A program made the position numbers and the translations under genes. From a virus, in IMG/VR virus record IMGVR_UViG_3300039106_000353, positions 1 to 20,219 of that record: a DNA stretch of 20,219 nt; one strand, written 5' to 3'. Position 1 is the stretch's first letter; each line of letters opens with the position of its first letter. This document shows, piece by piece, positions 1-6,236 of this stretch. The notes beneath the pieces are model-generated. The model saw only the letters and a program-made list of their open reading frames with translations. It was not told the origin of the DNA and searched no databases.

Positions 1-77
1 GCCTAACACCACACCCCCAACAATGTTAAGCACACCTAACACCATAGGCGCGACTCTCCCGACCGTCACACCTCCGA

Positions 78-223
78 CGAACAGGTGTTCGGTAGGCCAG
101 CGAACAAGTGTTCGCAATACGTATAGGGGGGTACAGGTGTTCGGGAGAACAGGTGTTCGTGACGACCCTCCCCCCGACCGAACAAAAGTTCGTAAGGCAA
201 GGGGGTAGGGGAACAGATGTACG
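78..223. repeat. Six-copy array of GAAC-N4-GTTC palindromes (SOS-box-like operators)
   Basis: Six 14-bp sites are visible: CGAACAGGTGTTCG (78-91), CGAACAAGTGTTCG (101-114), GGTACAGGTGTTCG (130-143), AGAACAGGTGTTCG (146-159), CGAACAAAAGTTCG (179-192) and GGAACAGATGTACG (210-223). Start-to-start distances are 23, 29, 16, 33 and 31 bp. Sites 1, 2 and 5 are full dyads; 3, 4 and 6 carry damage in one arm. The dyad fits the LexA box known from Bacillus (CGAACRNRYGTTCG) and mycobacteria (GAAC-N4-GTTC). It could bind host LexA, a phage repressor with similar specificity, or a replication or partition protein. No regulator gene is in the window, so the binding partner is unknown. Confidence 0.75.
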
Positions 224-251
224 AACCGGTGGTCTGCCGAGCTACACCCAC

Positions 252-270
252 GGTATATATATATATTACC
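252..270. repeat. A+T-rich near-palindrome
   Basis: GGTA and TACC flank an alternating TA tract. It is the most A+T-rich stretch in an otherwise G+C-rich part of the region and lies 29 bp to the right of the last SOS-box-like site. It could be an easily melted element or the -10 of a promoter in either direction (TATATT at 262-267 on +). No -35 element is clear. Confidence 0.4.
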
Positions 271-423
271 CTTTATCGGGATGTGTGGTTTTTACTGTTC
301 ACGGAGGGTGGTGGTTTGGTGTGTTTTGTCACTGTGGGTGGGGTGTATGTTTATGCAGCAGAGTGCATGATGGTCTGTAGGGTTTTTCCCCCCACTATTT
401 GAAACGCATGTGTGCTTGTTTCT

Positions 424-599
424 GGGAGCCGGTCAATGTTTGGGTGGACAACCTTTTGCCTTGTACGTTGGTGCGCTGATCGACTGTCTCGTTGGATAGT
501 CGTCTACCCACCTTTCGGTGTGTCATCCTCGGCCAGGTTCAGCTGCTGGTGGGTCTGGTGAACCCTGACGGTTCTGTCCCCAAATGGGGTGTTGGGTTT
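424..599 (-). ncRNA. Candidate structured small RNA (leftward)
   Basis: Read on the minus strand, this stretch contains consecutive stem-loops: CCCC-ATTT-GGGG (589-578), GAACC-GTCAG-GGTTC (574-560), CACC-GAAA-GGTG (520-509, a GNRA tetraloop only on this strand) and CGACT-N12-AGTCG (502-481). GGGTTC at about 565-560 could instead pair with GAACC at 540-536, giving alternative folds. An extended -10 lies just upstream at 614-606, with a start expected near 599. There is no open frame of note and no T-run terminator, so the 3' end is arbitrary. It may simply be a structured 5' leader of leftward genes beyond the window. Confidence 0.3.
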
Positions 600-605
600 G
601 GTTTC

Positions 606-614
606 ATTATAGCA
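606..614 (-). promoter_or_regulatory. Leftward extended -10 promoter
   Basis: The minus strand reads TGC followed by TATAAT, a perfect extended -10 element, at 614-606. No good -35 hexamer lies 16-18 nt upstream, which extended -10 promoters tolerate. It overlaps the last codons and stop region of the replication gene and would start transcription near 599, going left into the hairpin cluster and the palindrome array. Confidence 0.45.
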
Positions 615-617
615 TTT

Positions 618-1412
618 TTATAGGCAGTTGGGGCATTTTGTGACGGTGTTGTCGGGTAAAAATATCCAGCTGTTTCGGCAGTCGGGGTTGTTGCATGGTT
701 CGGTGGGTTTGGGTTGTTCGGGTTCTTTTTGCTCTAAAGGTTGGTTGGGTTCGTCGAGGTATCGTTCTTGGTTGAGCCAGGTGATTGGGTGGGCGGTGTA
801 TTGTGGGTCTTCGTTTTTGCGTCGGAGTGCATAGATGTGGGCTGCGCTAATAACAATTTGTGGGTCTACGGTTAGGGCTATCCGGTTGAATTTCTTTTTG
901 CATACTCCTTTGCCTTCTTTGCGTGGGTAGATCGCCCAGAACTCATCAAATTCCAAATCGAATGATTTGGATGAGAGAGGTTCTTTTGGTTTCTTCTTGG
1001 GTTCTATTGGGTTAGTGCTACCTGTGGTAGCGGGTGGTGTAACGTCAGGTAGCGGGTGGTGTAACGTGACGTTACGGGTGGTGCTACCTACGGTTACGGG
1101 CTGTGGATAACCTGGGGGTGTGGTTCGGGACTCATAGATAACCGGTGCATCAACAAAAACGAACCTGTACAAATTCGTTCCTCCTGGGCGTTCTTTCTCT
1201 AACACCAAAAATCCATCTGCGACGATTTTGCTTACAGCAAAAGAGGCGGTCTTTCGGGCCACCCGACTTTTGTTTGCGAGTTTCGCTATGGACATCCAGA
1301 ACGTGTTGTGGTTCTGATCGTTCACGCTGTCAGCTATTGCTAGATGGATTGCGAACTCTGCGCCTGTGTAAGGGGAGTGTCGATACACGTACCCCATTGC
1401 TTCCATGCTCAT
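618..1412 (-). CDS. Phage replication initiator / helicase-loader-like protein (winged HTH, zinc ribbon)
   Basis: This 264-residue protein probably starts phage DNA replication by binding the origin and recruiting a helicase, like lambda O or DnaD-type proteins. Residues about 15-90 look like a winged helix-turn-helix (SIAKLANKSRVARKTAS, then a beta-wing around GGTNLYRFVF). Residues 91-145 form a Pro/Thr/Lys-rich linker. Residues 155-221 carry the pattern FDEFWAIYPRK...HPITWLNQERYLDE, seen in many phage replication proteins. The C-terminus has a zinc-ribbon-like set, C240, C245, C260, C263. The start is ATG at 1412 with a purine-rich stretch (GAGAGAAAGAAG) 5 nt or more upstream; a second ATG lies two codons inside. 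It is the only leftward gene and is divergent from the terminase. The linker-coding DNA carries repeats and a DnaA box, so the gene probably contains its own origin. The general class is fairly sure; the exact partner is not. Confidence 0.8.
   Translation of the reverse strand: MSMEAMGYVYRHSPYTGAEFAIHLAIADSVNDQNHNTFWMSIAKLANKSRVARKTASFAVSKIVADGFLVLEKERPGGTNLYRFVFVDAPVIYESRTTPPGYPQPVTVGSTTRNVTLHHPLPDVTPPATTGSTNPIEPKKKPKEPLSSKSFDLEFDEFWAIYPRKEGKGVCKKKFNRIALTVDPQIVISAAHIYALRRKNEDPQYTAHPITWLNQERYLDEPNQPLEQKEPEQPKPTEPCNNPDCRNSWIFLPDNTVTKCPNCL
953..970. repeat. Perfect inverted repeat in the replication gene
   Basis: CCAAATC-GAAT-GATTTGG has 7-bp arms and a 4-base centre. It lies about 35-55 bp from the tandem 22-bp repeats, in a locally A+T-richer, strand-asymmetric stretch (945-1008). 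Together these resemble the parts of a phage origin, though a single small dyad could be chance. Confidence 0.45.
1004..1113. repeat. Tandem 22-bp repeats (iteron-like) inside the replication gene
   Basis: Units start at 1026, 1048, 1070 and 1092, exactly 22 bp apart, with a degenerate one at 1004. The first two share GGTAGCGGGTGGTGTAACGT and differ at one base of 22. The third keeps CGGGTGGTG with changed arms, and the fourth keeps GGTTACGGG. Junctions between units form perfect dyads: GCTACCTGTGGTAGC (1017-1031) and GTAACGTGACGTTAC (1061-1075). Because 22 is not a multiple of three, each copy is read in a different frame and the protein is not repetitive here. Selection therefore appears to act on the DNA. 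Iterons inside an initiator gene are the known design of the lambda-type origin; that this is an origin is inference. Confidence 0.8.
1102..1110 (-). promoter_or_regulatory. DnaA box
   Basis: The minus strand reads TTATCCACA, the exact strong DnaA-box consensus. It sits within the last 22-bp repeat of the iteron-like array. One 9-mer could occur by chance, but its position in the array supports a role in recruiting host DnaA to a phage origin. Confidence 0.55.
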
Positions 1413-1436
1413 AACATCTTCTTTCTCTCTGTTGTA

Positions 1437-1445
1437 AATGTATCA
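1437..1445 (-). promoter_or_regulatory. Leftward promoter (-10) of the replication gene
   Basis: The minus strand reads TGA then TACATT at 1445-1437, an extended -10 match (TGN-TANNNT). It would start transcription near 1430, about 18 nt before the ATG at 1412. No clear -35 is present. It abuts the CACAC/GTGTG dyad. Confidence 0.4.
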
Positions 1446-1458
1446 CACATTTGGTGTG
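1444..1458. promoter_or_regulatory. Operator-like dyad between divergent promoters
   Basis: CACAC-ATTTG-GTGTG is a 5+5+5 inverted repeat. It lies directly upstream of, and touching, the leftward -10 and covers the -15 to -30 zone of the rightward -10 at 1468. A protein bound here could control both the replication gene and the terminase transcript. The binding protein is unknown. Confidence 0.4.
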
Positions 1459-1467
1459 TTGGTGCGC

Positions 1468-1473
1468 TATACT
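1468..1473 (+). promoter_or_regulatory. Rightward promoter (-10) ahead of the terminase
   Basis: TATACT is preceded by GGTGCGC. The same GGTGCG precedes the -10-like TACAAT at 15813, which suggests a shared phage promoter style. There is no convincing -35. The start would be near 1480, giving a leader of about 100 nt before the terminase ATG. Confidence 0.4.
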
Positions 1474-1520
1474 ATTTCTTGTCGACTTGTACTCTCTCTC
1501 CGAGTTGACCCCCATAGCGA

Positions 1521-1558
1521 ACCCCTGACCAGCTTCCCCCCTTTCACTGGTCAGGGGT
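1521..1558 (+). promoter_or_regulatory. 11-bp perfect stem-loop in the terminase leader
   Basis: ACCCCTGACCA (1521-1531) pairs perfectly with TGGTCAGGGGT (1548-1558) around a 16-nt pyrimidine-rich loop. There is no T-run after it, so it is not a typical terminator. It lies between the likely transcription start (about 1480) and the terminase start codon (1585). It could be an RNA control element or a DNA site bound by terminase (pac/cos-like). Confidence 0.55.
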
Positions 1559-1584
1559 CTCGTTGGGTATATGATCGGTAGACG

Positions 1585-3579
1585 ATGACTGGCAATAAAA
1601 ATAGTGGGCGAAAGTTTATTACTCCTGAAGACAAGATCAGGTTTTGGGAAGCTCGTGCCGCCGGCATAACTATCAAGGAAGCCTGCAAAATTGCGGGTAT
1701 TCATTACAACACTGGTCAAGAGTGGGATAGTAAACGCCGTAAGATGCAGGCAGAGTTGCAGGCCGCTAACCTTGAAGTCAAAGTCTCAGGGGTTAAAGCG
1801 CACCGTAACGGTGACAAAGTTGCTGAATTGCGGGCGACAATAGATCAGACCGCAGAGTTACCTCCTGTTATCCCGTATGCCCGTCTTGGTGAGAGGGCTA
1901 AACAGGGGTGGGATGATTTTGAGTATTTCCGTCGAGTGTATTTGGGGCGTGTTTCGTCACCGTGGCAGGTAGAAGCCGCTTTACGGATCGTGGAATATTT
2001 GGAATCTGAAGAAAAAGAATTCCTAGTCCTGAACTGTCCCCCAGGTGCAGGTAAATCTACCCTGTTCCATGACGTTGCCGTGTGGTGCATTGTTCGTAAC
2101 CGGTCTATCCGTGTGCTGATTGGGTCTATTTCGCAGACGCTAGCCAAAATGTATTCTCGTCGTATCCGTGAAACCCTTGAACGACCCACCCGTCTTATTG
2201 CTGACCCTGAACTGGTACGCAAAGGGTTAGCGGTTGATGCTGAGGGCTGTTTGTCGCACGATTACGGTAGGTTCAAACCGACCGCTAGCGGTTCATTGTG
2301 GCGAGCCGAAGAATTCATTGTTGAACAACTCAACATTGGTATGCTCGAAAACAAAGAACCGACCGTTTCGGCTTACGGTATTGACTCAGAGTTCATTGGC
2401 CATCGTGCCGATCTCTGTCTGTTTGATGACGTGTCGTCTACGGAGAACGCTAAAGAGTCAACTTCTCGTGACCGCCTGCTGGAACGATGGGATTCGATGG
2501 CTGAAGCCCGTTGCGATCCAGGCGGGCTGGTTGCTGTGATCGGTCAGCGGTTAGGCCCAGGCGACTTGTACGCCCACTGCCTCAATAAGATCACATATGA
2601 CGATATCGATGACGATGATGATGCTTCCGGTGAGGATGCGACGGTTGAAGAACAGTTCAAAGAACCTGTCAAGAAACAGAAATATCATCACATCATTTAT
2701 AAGGCGTATTACGAAGAATTAGACACGGGTATTAAGTCTCGTTCTAAGAAAGCGTTACCGTGGCCGAACGGCCCACTGCTTGATCCGGTGCGTCTGCCGT
2801 GGAAAGACCTGTCGTTTATCAAATACAACCAGCCTTCCAAGTTTCGGGTGGTGTATCAGCAAGAAGATATCGATTTGGACTACCAGTTGGTTGAACGCAC
2901 CATGTTGACTGGCGGTACTGGTGTTGACGGGGTGCAATATCCTGGTTGTTTGGACAGGGAACGCCACCCTGGAAACATTCAACGGGGTTTATCTGCCCCG
3001 TGGGTGTCTATTATTTCTGTTGACCCGTCACCTTCACAGTTCTGGGGTGTCATTTGGACTATTGTGCAACCTGACCTGGGGTTATACCATGTTGTTGACA
3101 TTGAAAGAGTTAAATTGACTGCCGAAGAACTGTTGGGTTGGCAGATGGCGACGGGTGAGTACAGCGGTATTCTTGAAGATTGGGTGTGGCGAGCCGCCGA
3201 AATGGGTTATCCGGTGACTCATATCATTGTTGAGGTTAATGCTGCCCAGCGTTTCTTGTTGGCACACGATTTTGTGCGTCGCTGGCAGGCTTCTCGTGGG
3301 GTGAATATCATTCCTCATACGACTAGCCGTAACAAACTTGACGAGAATCTTGGTTTGGAAGCTTTGATTCCTCCGGTTGTGCGTTCGGGTTCGTTGCGGT
3401 TGCCTACTTTGTCGGGTAACTGGAAAACTTTGGCTTTGGTCGAGGAGTTATGTTCGTGGACTAAGGATAAGAAGAAGGGTACTGACCTTGCAATGTCGTT
3501 ATGGTTTACACTTCTTCATGCGCCACGGTTGTCTGCGCCTCGTTTGCCTCCTCAAAAGTGGAGACCTTCGTGGTTGTGA
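1585..3579 (+). CDS. terL: Terminase large subunit with N-terminal helix-turn-helix
   Basis: This 664-residue protein is the ATP-driven DNA packaging motor and nuclease. Walker A is PPGAGKST (152-159), Walker B is DLCLFDD (276-282), and a motif-III-like VIGQR follows at 318-322. The C-terminal nuclease carries the three expected acidic residues: D480 (ISVDPS), E550 (HIIVEV) and D634 (GTDLAMS). Residues 14-50 (KIRFWEARAAGITIKEACKIAG and on) look like a helix-turn-helix of the type found in small terminase subunits. No separate small-subunit gene is seen, so recognition and motor functions may be fused. An acidic stretch (YDDIDDDDD, 338-346) between ATPase and nuclease is unusual. The length is slightly above the typical 450-600. 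The start ATG has only a weak GGTAG-type ribosome site. Identity is very sure; the recognition role of the N-terminus is inferred. Confidence 0.95.
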   Translation: MTGNKNSGRKFITPEDKIRFWEARAAGITIKEACKIAGIHYNTGQEWDSKRRKMQAELQAANLEVKVSGVKAHRNGDKVAELRATIDQTAELPPVIPYARLGERAKQGWDDFEYFRRVYLGRVSSPWQVEAALRIVEYLESEEKEFLVLNCPPGAGKSTLFHDVAVWCIVRNRSIRVLIGSISQTLAKMYSRRIRETLERPTRLIADPELVRKGLAVDAEGCLSHDYGRFKPTASGSLWRAEEFIVEQLNIGMLENKEPTVSAYGIDSEFIGHRADLCLFDDVSSTENAKESTSRDRLLERWDSMAEARCDPGGLVAVIGQRLGPGDLYAHCLNKITYDDIDDDDDASGEDATVEEQFKEPVKKQKYHHIIYKAYYEELDTGIKSRSKKALPWPNGPLLDPVRLPWKDLSFIKYNQPSKFRVVYQQEDIDLDYQLVERTMLTGGTGVDGVQYPGCLDRERHPGNIQRGLSAPWVSIISVDPSPSQFWGVIWTIVQPDLGLYHVVDIERVKLTAEELLGWQMATGEYSGILEDWVWRAAEMGYPVTHIIVEVNAAQRFLLAHDFVRRWQASRGVNIIPHTTSRNKLDENLGLEALIPPVVRSGSLRLPTLSGNWKTLALVEELCSWTKDKKKGTDLAMSLWFTLLHAPRLSAPRLPPQKWRPSWL

Positions 3580-3589
3580 CAAGTTTTTG

Positions 3590-3598
3590 TGGTATATT
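3590..3598 (+). promoter_or_regulatory. Extended -10 promoter after the terminase
   Basis: TGG followed by TATATT fits an extended -10. It lies in the 45-bp gap between the terminase stop and the next gene and could start the transcript of the small basic genes, portal and internal virion genes. The -35 is weak (TTGTGA at 3574 is too close). Confidence 0.4.
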
Positions 3599-3624
3599 TA
3601 GTTCAATTCAATTAAGGAGAAAAA

Positions 3625-3894
3625 ATGCCTCCTGGCAACGATAAAGAAATGCAAATCCAGAAAGCATTACGAGAGCTTAAAAAGCAAGAATTTTTTGATG
3701 GTTATAAAGCTTCAGATATTCGTAAAATGAAATCTGCACAGCAACTTATCAACGAAGGTTTAGATGCTGTTGAACACGATCAATACCGTTTTAGTGTTGG
3801 TGTGGTTAATACTGCTATTCGTCGACTTGCTGTTCAAACATATAATCAAAATCAACCTAAACTAAATTCAACAACCCGAAAGAAGAAAGCATAA
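3625..3894 (+). CDS. Small basic protein, unknown function
   Basis: An 89-residue protein that I do not recognise. It is predicted mostly helical and charged, with a basic tail ending TTRKKKA. It has one of the best ribosome-binding sites here: AAGGAG (3614-3619) five bases before the ATG, after a likely promoter, so it should be well expressed. Its stop shares a base with the next start (TAATG). It is the first of three small lysine-rich genes between terminase and portal. That position in phages is often held by packaging or head-assembly accessories, but nothing in the sequence proves such a role. Confidence 0.75.
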   Translation: MPPGNDKEMQIQKALRELKKQEFFDGYKASDIRKMKSAQQLINEGLDAVEHDQYRFSVGVVNTAIRRLAVQTYNQNQPKLNSTTRKKKA

Positions 3895-4208
3895 TGGCCG
3901 CTAAAAAAGTAAGTTCATCTACCCCTGTTGACCAAGCGATTGCCGCTATCAAGCGTCGCTATCCTGGTACTGTTTTGGGTGAGTTCAAAGGTGTCCGGTC
4001 AACAACTCAGGCTGTTCAACAGTTCCAAGATGTTGTTGCTGAATCTGCTTTGACTGACAAGTTCAATAACCGTACTTTGATGGCTGCTGCCGCTAAGGTT
4101 GCTACTCAGCGTTTTGCTGCTTATGGTGGTGGCAGTGAGGATGCTCGTAAAATGCGTGCAGCTGGTAAGCCTGCTGCCGCTAAAATGGCAACCAAGAAAA
4201 TGAAGTAA
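3894..4208 (+). CDS. Small Ala/Lys-rich protein, unknown function
   Basis: A 104-residue protein with an Ala/Lys-rich C-terminus (about residues 85-104, KMRAAGKPAAAKMATKKMK) and a basic N-terminus (MAAKK). The middle looks globular and helical (PVDQAIAAIKRRYPGTVLGEF, then FQDVVAESALTDKF). The tail resembles the flexible basic tails of histone-like and nucleoid proteins, so DNA binding is possible, but there is no recognisable fold signature. Translation is coupled to the preceding gene through TAATG. I do not recognise the family. Confidence 0.7.
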   Translation: MAAKKVSSSTPVDQAIAAIKRRYPGTVLGEFKGVRSTTQAVQQFQDVVAESALTDKFNNRTLMAAAAKVATQRFAAYGGGSEDARKMRAAGKPAAAKMATKKMK

Positions 4209-4216
4209 CAAACTTT

Positions 4217-4459
4217 ATGAAAGATGCAAAATCACGTGGCGGTTCAAAATCTAATCGTTTTGATGAAGAAGTTGCTGTTCTAGTCAAATACGGTGTTGCA
4301 AAATCACAAGCAATACAGATCGTTAACGGTCGAGCAGAACTTTTGATGCGACAGGGTTTGACTGGTAAGCCAAGCGCAACCGTTAAAAGTGAAGGCAACC
4401 GCACTGGTGGCGGTGGCCGTTCAGCTTCTACTCTTAAAAATGTAAACCCAAAGAAGTAA
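4217..4459 (+). CDS. Small basic Gly/Lys-rich protein, unknown function
   Basis: An 80-residue protein with basic, flexible ends (MKDAKSRGGSKSNRF; then TGGGGRSASTLKNVNPKK) around a short helical centre (DEEVAVLVKYGVAKSQAIQIV). It is separated by 8 bp from the gene before and 10 bp from the portal after it. The ribosome-binding site is weak, so translation may depend on upstream ribosomes. Family unknown. It shares the basic-tail character of its two upstream neighbours. Confidence 0.65.
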   Translation: MKDAKSRGGSKSNRFDEEVAVLVKYGVAKSQAIQIVNGRAELLMRQGLTGKPSATVKSEGNRTGGGGRSASTLKNVNPKK

Positions 4460-4469
4460 CAAATAACAC

Positions 4470-6236
4470 ATGCGATCAATTGAAGAAATAGTTGCACTGT
4501 ACAACCATCGTCGTCGCTCGCTCGGCCCTGTTCATCAACAGATGCAACGAGTACGAGAACTAGCCAACGGCGACATTGTTGTACCTCTCAACGAGTTAGA
4601 TCGCAACGCCAAATCTTCTGTTGCTAACCTGCTTGTTCAAGGTTTAGATCAGATGTCAATGCGAATATCGTCAACGATGCCCGCACCATACTTCCCACCA
4701 TTCAGGGAAGGTTCAGAACGATCCAAAGAAATGGCAAACCTACGCAAAAAAGCGATGCTGTCCATTTGGGATCAGAACCGTATGAACATGAAAATGCGTC
4801 GACGTGCCAGACACTTCCTCGCATACGCTTCAGCACCAGTGATCCTGAAGCCTGACTTCAAAACACTTACCCCAAAGTGGCATGTTCGTAACCCGTTAGA
4901 TACTTTCCCTTGCCCATCAGACGATCCGGACAACCCTGTCCCATACGACTGCATTTTCACTTACCGCAAACCGTATTCGTGGCTAGTGATGAACTACGGC
5001 AACCTCGTTGACGGTCGTCTGCGTTTAGGTCAAGTTGAATACGACACCATGTTCACCATCATTGAATACATTGACGAACACGAACTTGTACTCGGTGTTA
5101 TCGGTGCTGAAGACAACCCGCAACTCACACAATACGAACGATCAGGTTTAGATTTCATTGAACTAGAACGCATCATCAACCGTACCGGTATGCCGTTATG
5201 TGTCGTTCCGCAACGCATCACTCTTGACCGCCCTCACGGACAGTTCGATGGTCTTATGGGAATGTTCTATACACGAGCAAGACTGCAAGCTCTCACCGAA
5301 ATTGCTATTGAACGAGGCATTTTCCCTGACGAATATTTGGTTGCCCGCCCAGGCGAAAACCCCGAAATCTTGCAAGTCGCTGACGGTAAAACAGGATTGC
5401 TCGGTGTTGTCAAGGGTGGCGACCTACAAATTCAGCAAGTCAACCCTGGATATAAAACTGATACTGCGCTTGACCGTTTGGAACGCCAAGAACGACTTGA
5501 AGGTTCTATCCCCGCAGAGTTCGGTGGAGAATCAGGAACAAACATTCGTACAGGTCGGCGTGGAGAAAACGTGCTTTCTGCTACTGTTGACTTCCGTGTT
5601 CAGGAAGCACAAGAAGTGTTCGCTACTTCTATTCTTGAAGAAGACAAGATCGCTATTGCTATCGAGAAGTCGTATTGGGGCGACACACCTAAAATGTTTT
5701 TCCTTCCAGGTAAAGCAACTGTCGGCAAAGTTGATTACACACCAAACAAAATTTGGGAAACAGACTTTCACTATGTTGCATATTCGGCGGCAGGTTCAGA
5801 TGTCAACAACCTGATTGTCGGTTTAGGTCAGCGTGTCGGTACAGGATTGATGTCTAAGGAATCTGCTCGTGAAGCCGATCCGCTTATCAGCGATCCCGAT
5901 ATGGAACATGACCGCATTATCGGTGAAGGTGTCGAAGCAGCTTTGCTGTCATCAATTCAGCAGCAGGCCGCCAGCCCGCAGTCACCGTATCAACCTGCCG
6001 ATCTCGCATCGTTGGTCAAAAAGGTTTTGGTGGAAAACAAATCGTTGTTTGACGCTGTATCTGAAGTTGATTCCGCAGCTAAAGAACGTCAGGCCGCTGA
6101 AGCACCGCAGGGCGCACCTGAAACTATGCCAGGTCTTGCACCTCCAGGTATGGGGGCTGAACAACCTGTTGCTCCACCGGAAGGCGCACAGGGTCAACCT
6201 GATATCCAGTCGTTACTTGCTCAATTGGGGGGCTAA
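4470..6236 (+). CDS. Portal protein
   Basis: A 588-residue protein that would form the ring at one capsid vertex through which DNA enters and leaves, and that docks the terminase. Evidence is the position between terminase and capsid genes, the size, and the overall make-up: a mixed alpha/beta body (DGIVVPLNE-like N-terminus; RNPLDTFPCPSDDPDNPVPYDCIFTYRKP around 140-170; a region about 330-390 with KGGDLQIQQVNPGYKTD then RLERQERLEGSIPAEFGG, as in portal stem/crown segments). The last about 80 residues are Q/P/A-rich and probably disordered (PQGAPETMPGLAPPGMG). No catalytic motif is expected. The ATG start lacks a clear Shine-Dalgarno site. The next gene starts directly after its stop. The call is likely, but rests partly on synteny. 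Confidence 0.8.
   Translation: MRSIEEIVALYNHRRRSLGPVHQQMQRVRELANGDIVVPLNELDRNAKSSVANLLVQGLDQMSMRISSTMPAPYFPPFREGSERSKEMANLRKKAMLSIWDQNRMNMKMRRRARHFLAYASAPVILKPDFKTLTPKWHVRNPLDTFPCPSDDPDNPVPYDCIFTYRKPYSWLVMNYGNLVDGRLRLGQVEYDTMFTIIEYIDEHELVLGVIGAEDNPQLTQYERSGLDFIELERIINRTGMPLCVVPQRITLDRPHGQFDGLMGMFYTRARLQALTEIAIERGIFPDEYLVARPGENPEILQVADGKTGLLGVVKGGDLQIQQVNPGYKTDTALDRLERQERLEGSIPAEFGGESGTNIRTGRRGENVLSATVDFRVQEAQEVFATSILEEDKIAIAIEKSYWGDTPKMFFLPGKATVGKVDYTPNKIWETDFHYVAYSAAGSDVNNLIVGLGQRVGTGLMSKESAREADPLISDPDMEHDRIIGEGVEAALLSSIQQQAASPQSPYQPADLASLVKKVLVENKSLFDAVSEVDSAAKERQAAEAPQGAPETMPGLAPPGMGAEQPVAPPEGAQGQPDIQSLLAQLGG

Larger units (their letters stand above)
1..617. other. Non-coding left intergenic region
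   Basis: No reading frame here looks like a real gene: all are short, overlap one another on both strands, lack ribosome-binding sites and give low-complexity translations. What can be seen is a 10-bp direct repeat CCTAACACCA (2-11 and 35-44), six spaced palindromes (78-223), an A+T palindrome (252-270), G/T-rich sequence without clear structure (about 275-420), and a cluster of small stem-loops (about 450-590). The region lies downstream of the leftward replication gene and probably upstream of leftward genes outside the window, so a control or origin-like role is reasonable. That role is inference. Confidence 0.7.

Noticed and set aside
78-223. CRISPR-like array
   Set aside because: Repeats are only 14 bp, internally palindromic, and separated by 2-19 bp of uneven length; no cas genes. 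They fit operators, not CRISPR.
443-451. Second DnaA-box-like 9-mer (TTGTCCACC on minus)
   Set aside because: One mismatch to the actinobacterial form and no repeats around it; too weak to call.
530-560. tRNA T-arm-like sequence (CCAGG-TTCAGCT-GCTGG)
   Set aside because: The loop lacks the invariant A58-type base, the stem has a mismatch, and no matching acceptor or anticodon arm is present.
1145-1171. Inverted repeat AACGAA...TTCGTT in the replication gene
   Set aside because: Short arms with a 10-base centre in coding sequence; not part of the 22-bp repeat system and likely chance.
1330-1719. Minus-strand frame of 129 codons bridging the divergent promoter region
   Set aside because: It overlaps the starts of two well-supported genes and covers the promoter and stem-loop; no family resemblance.
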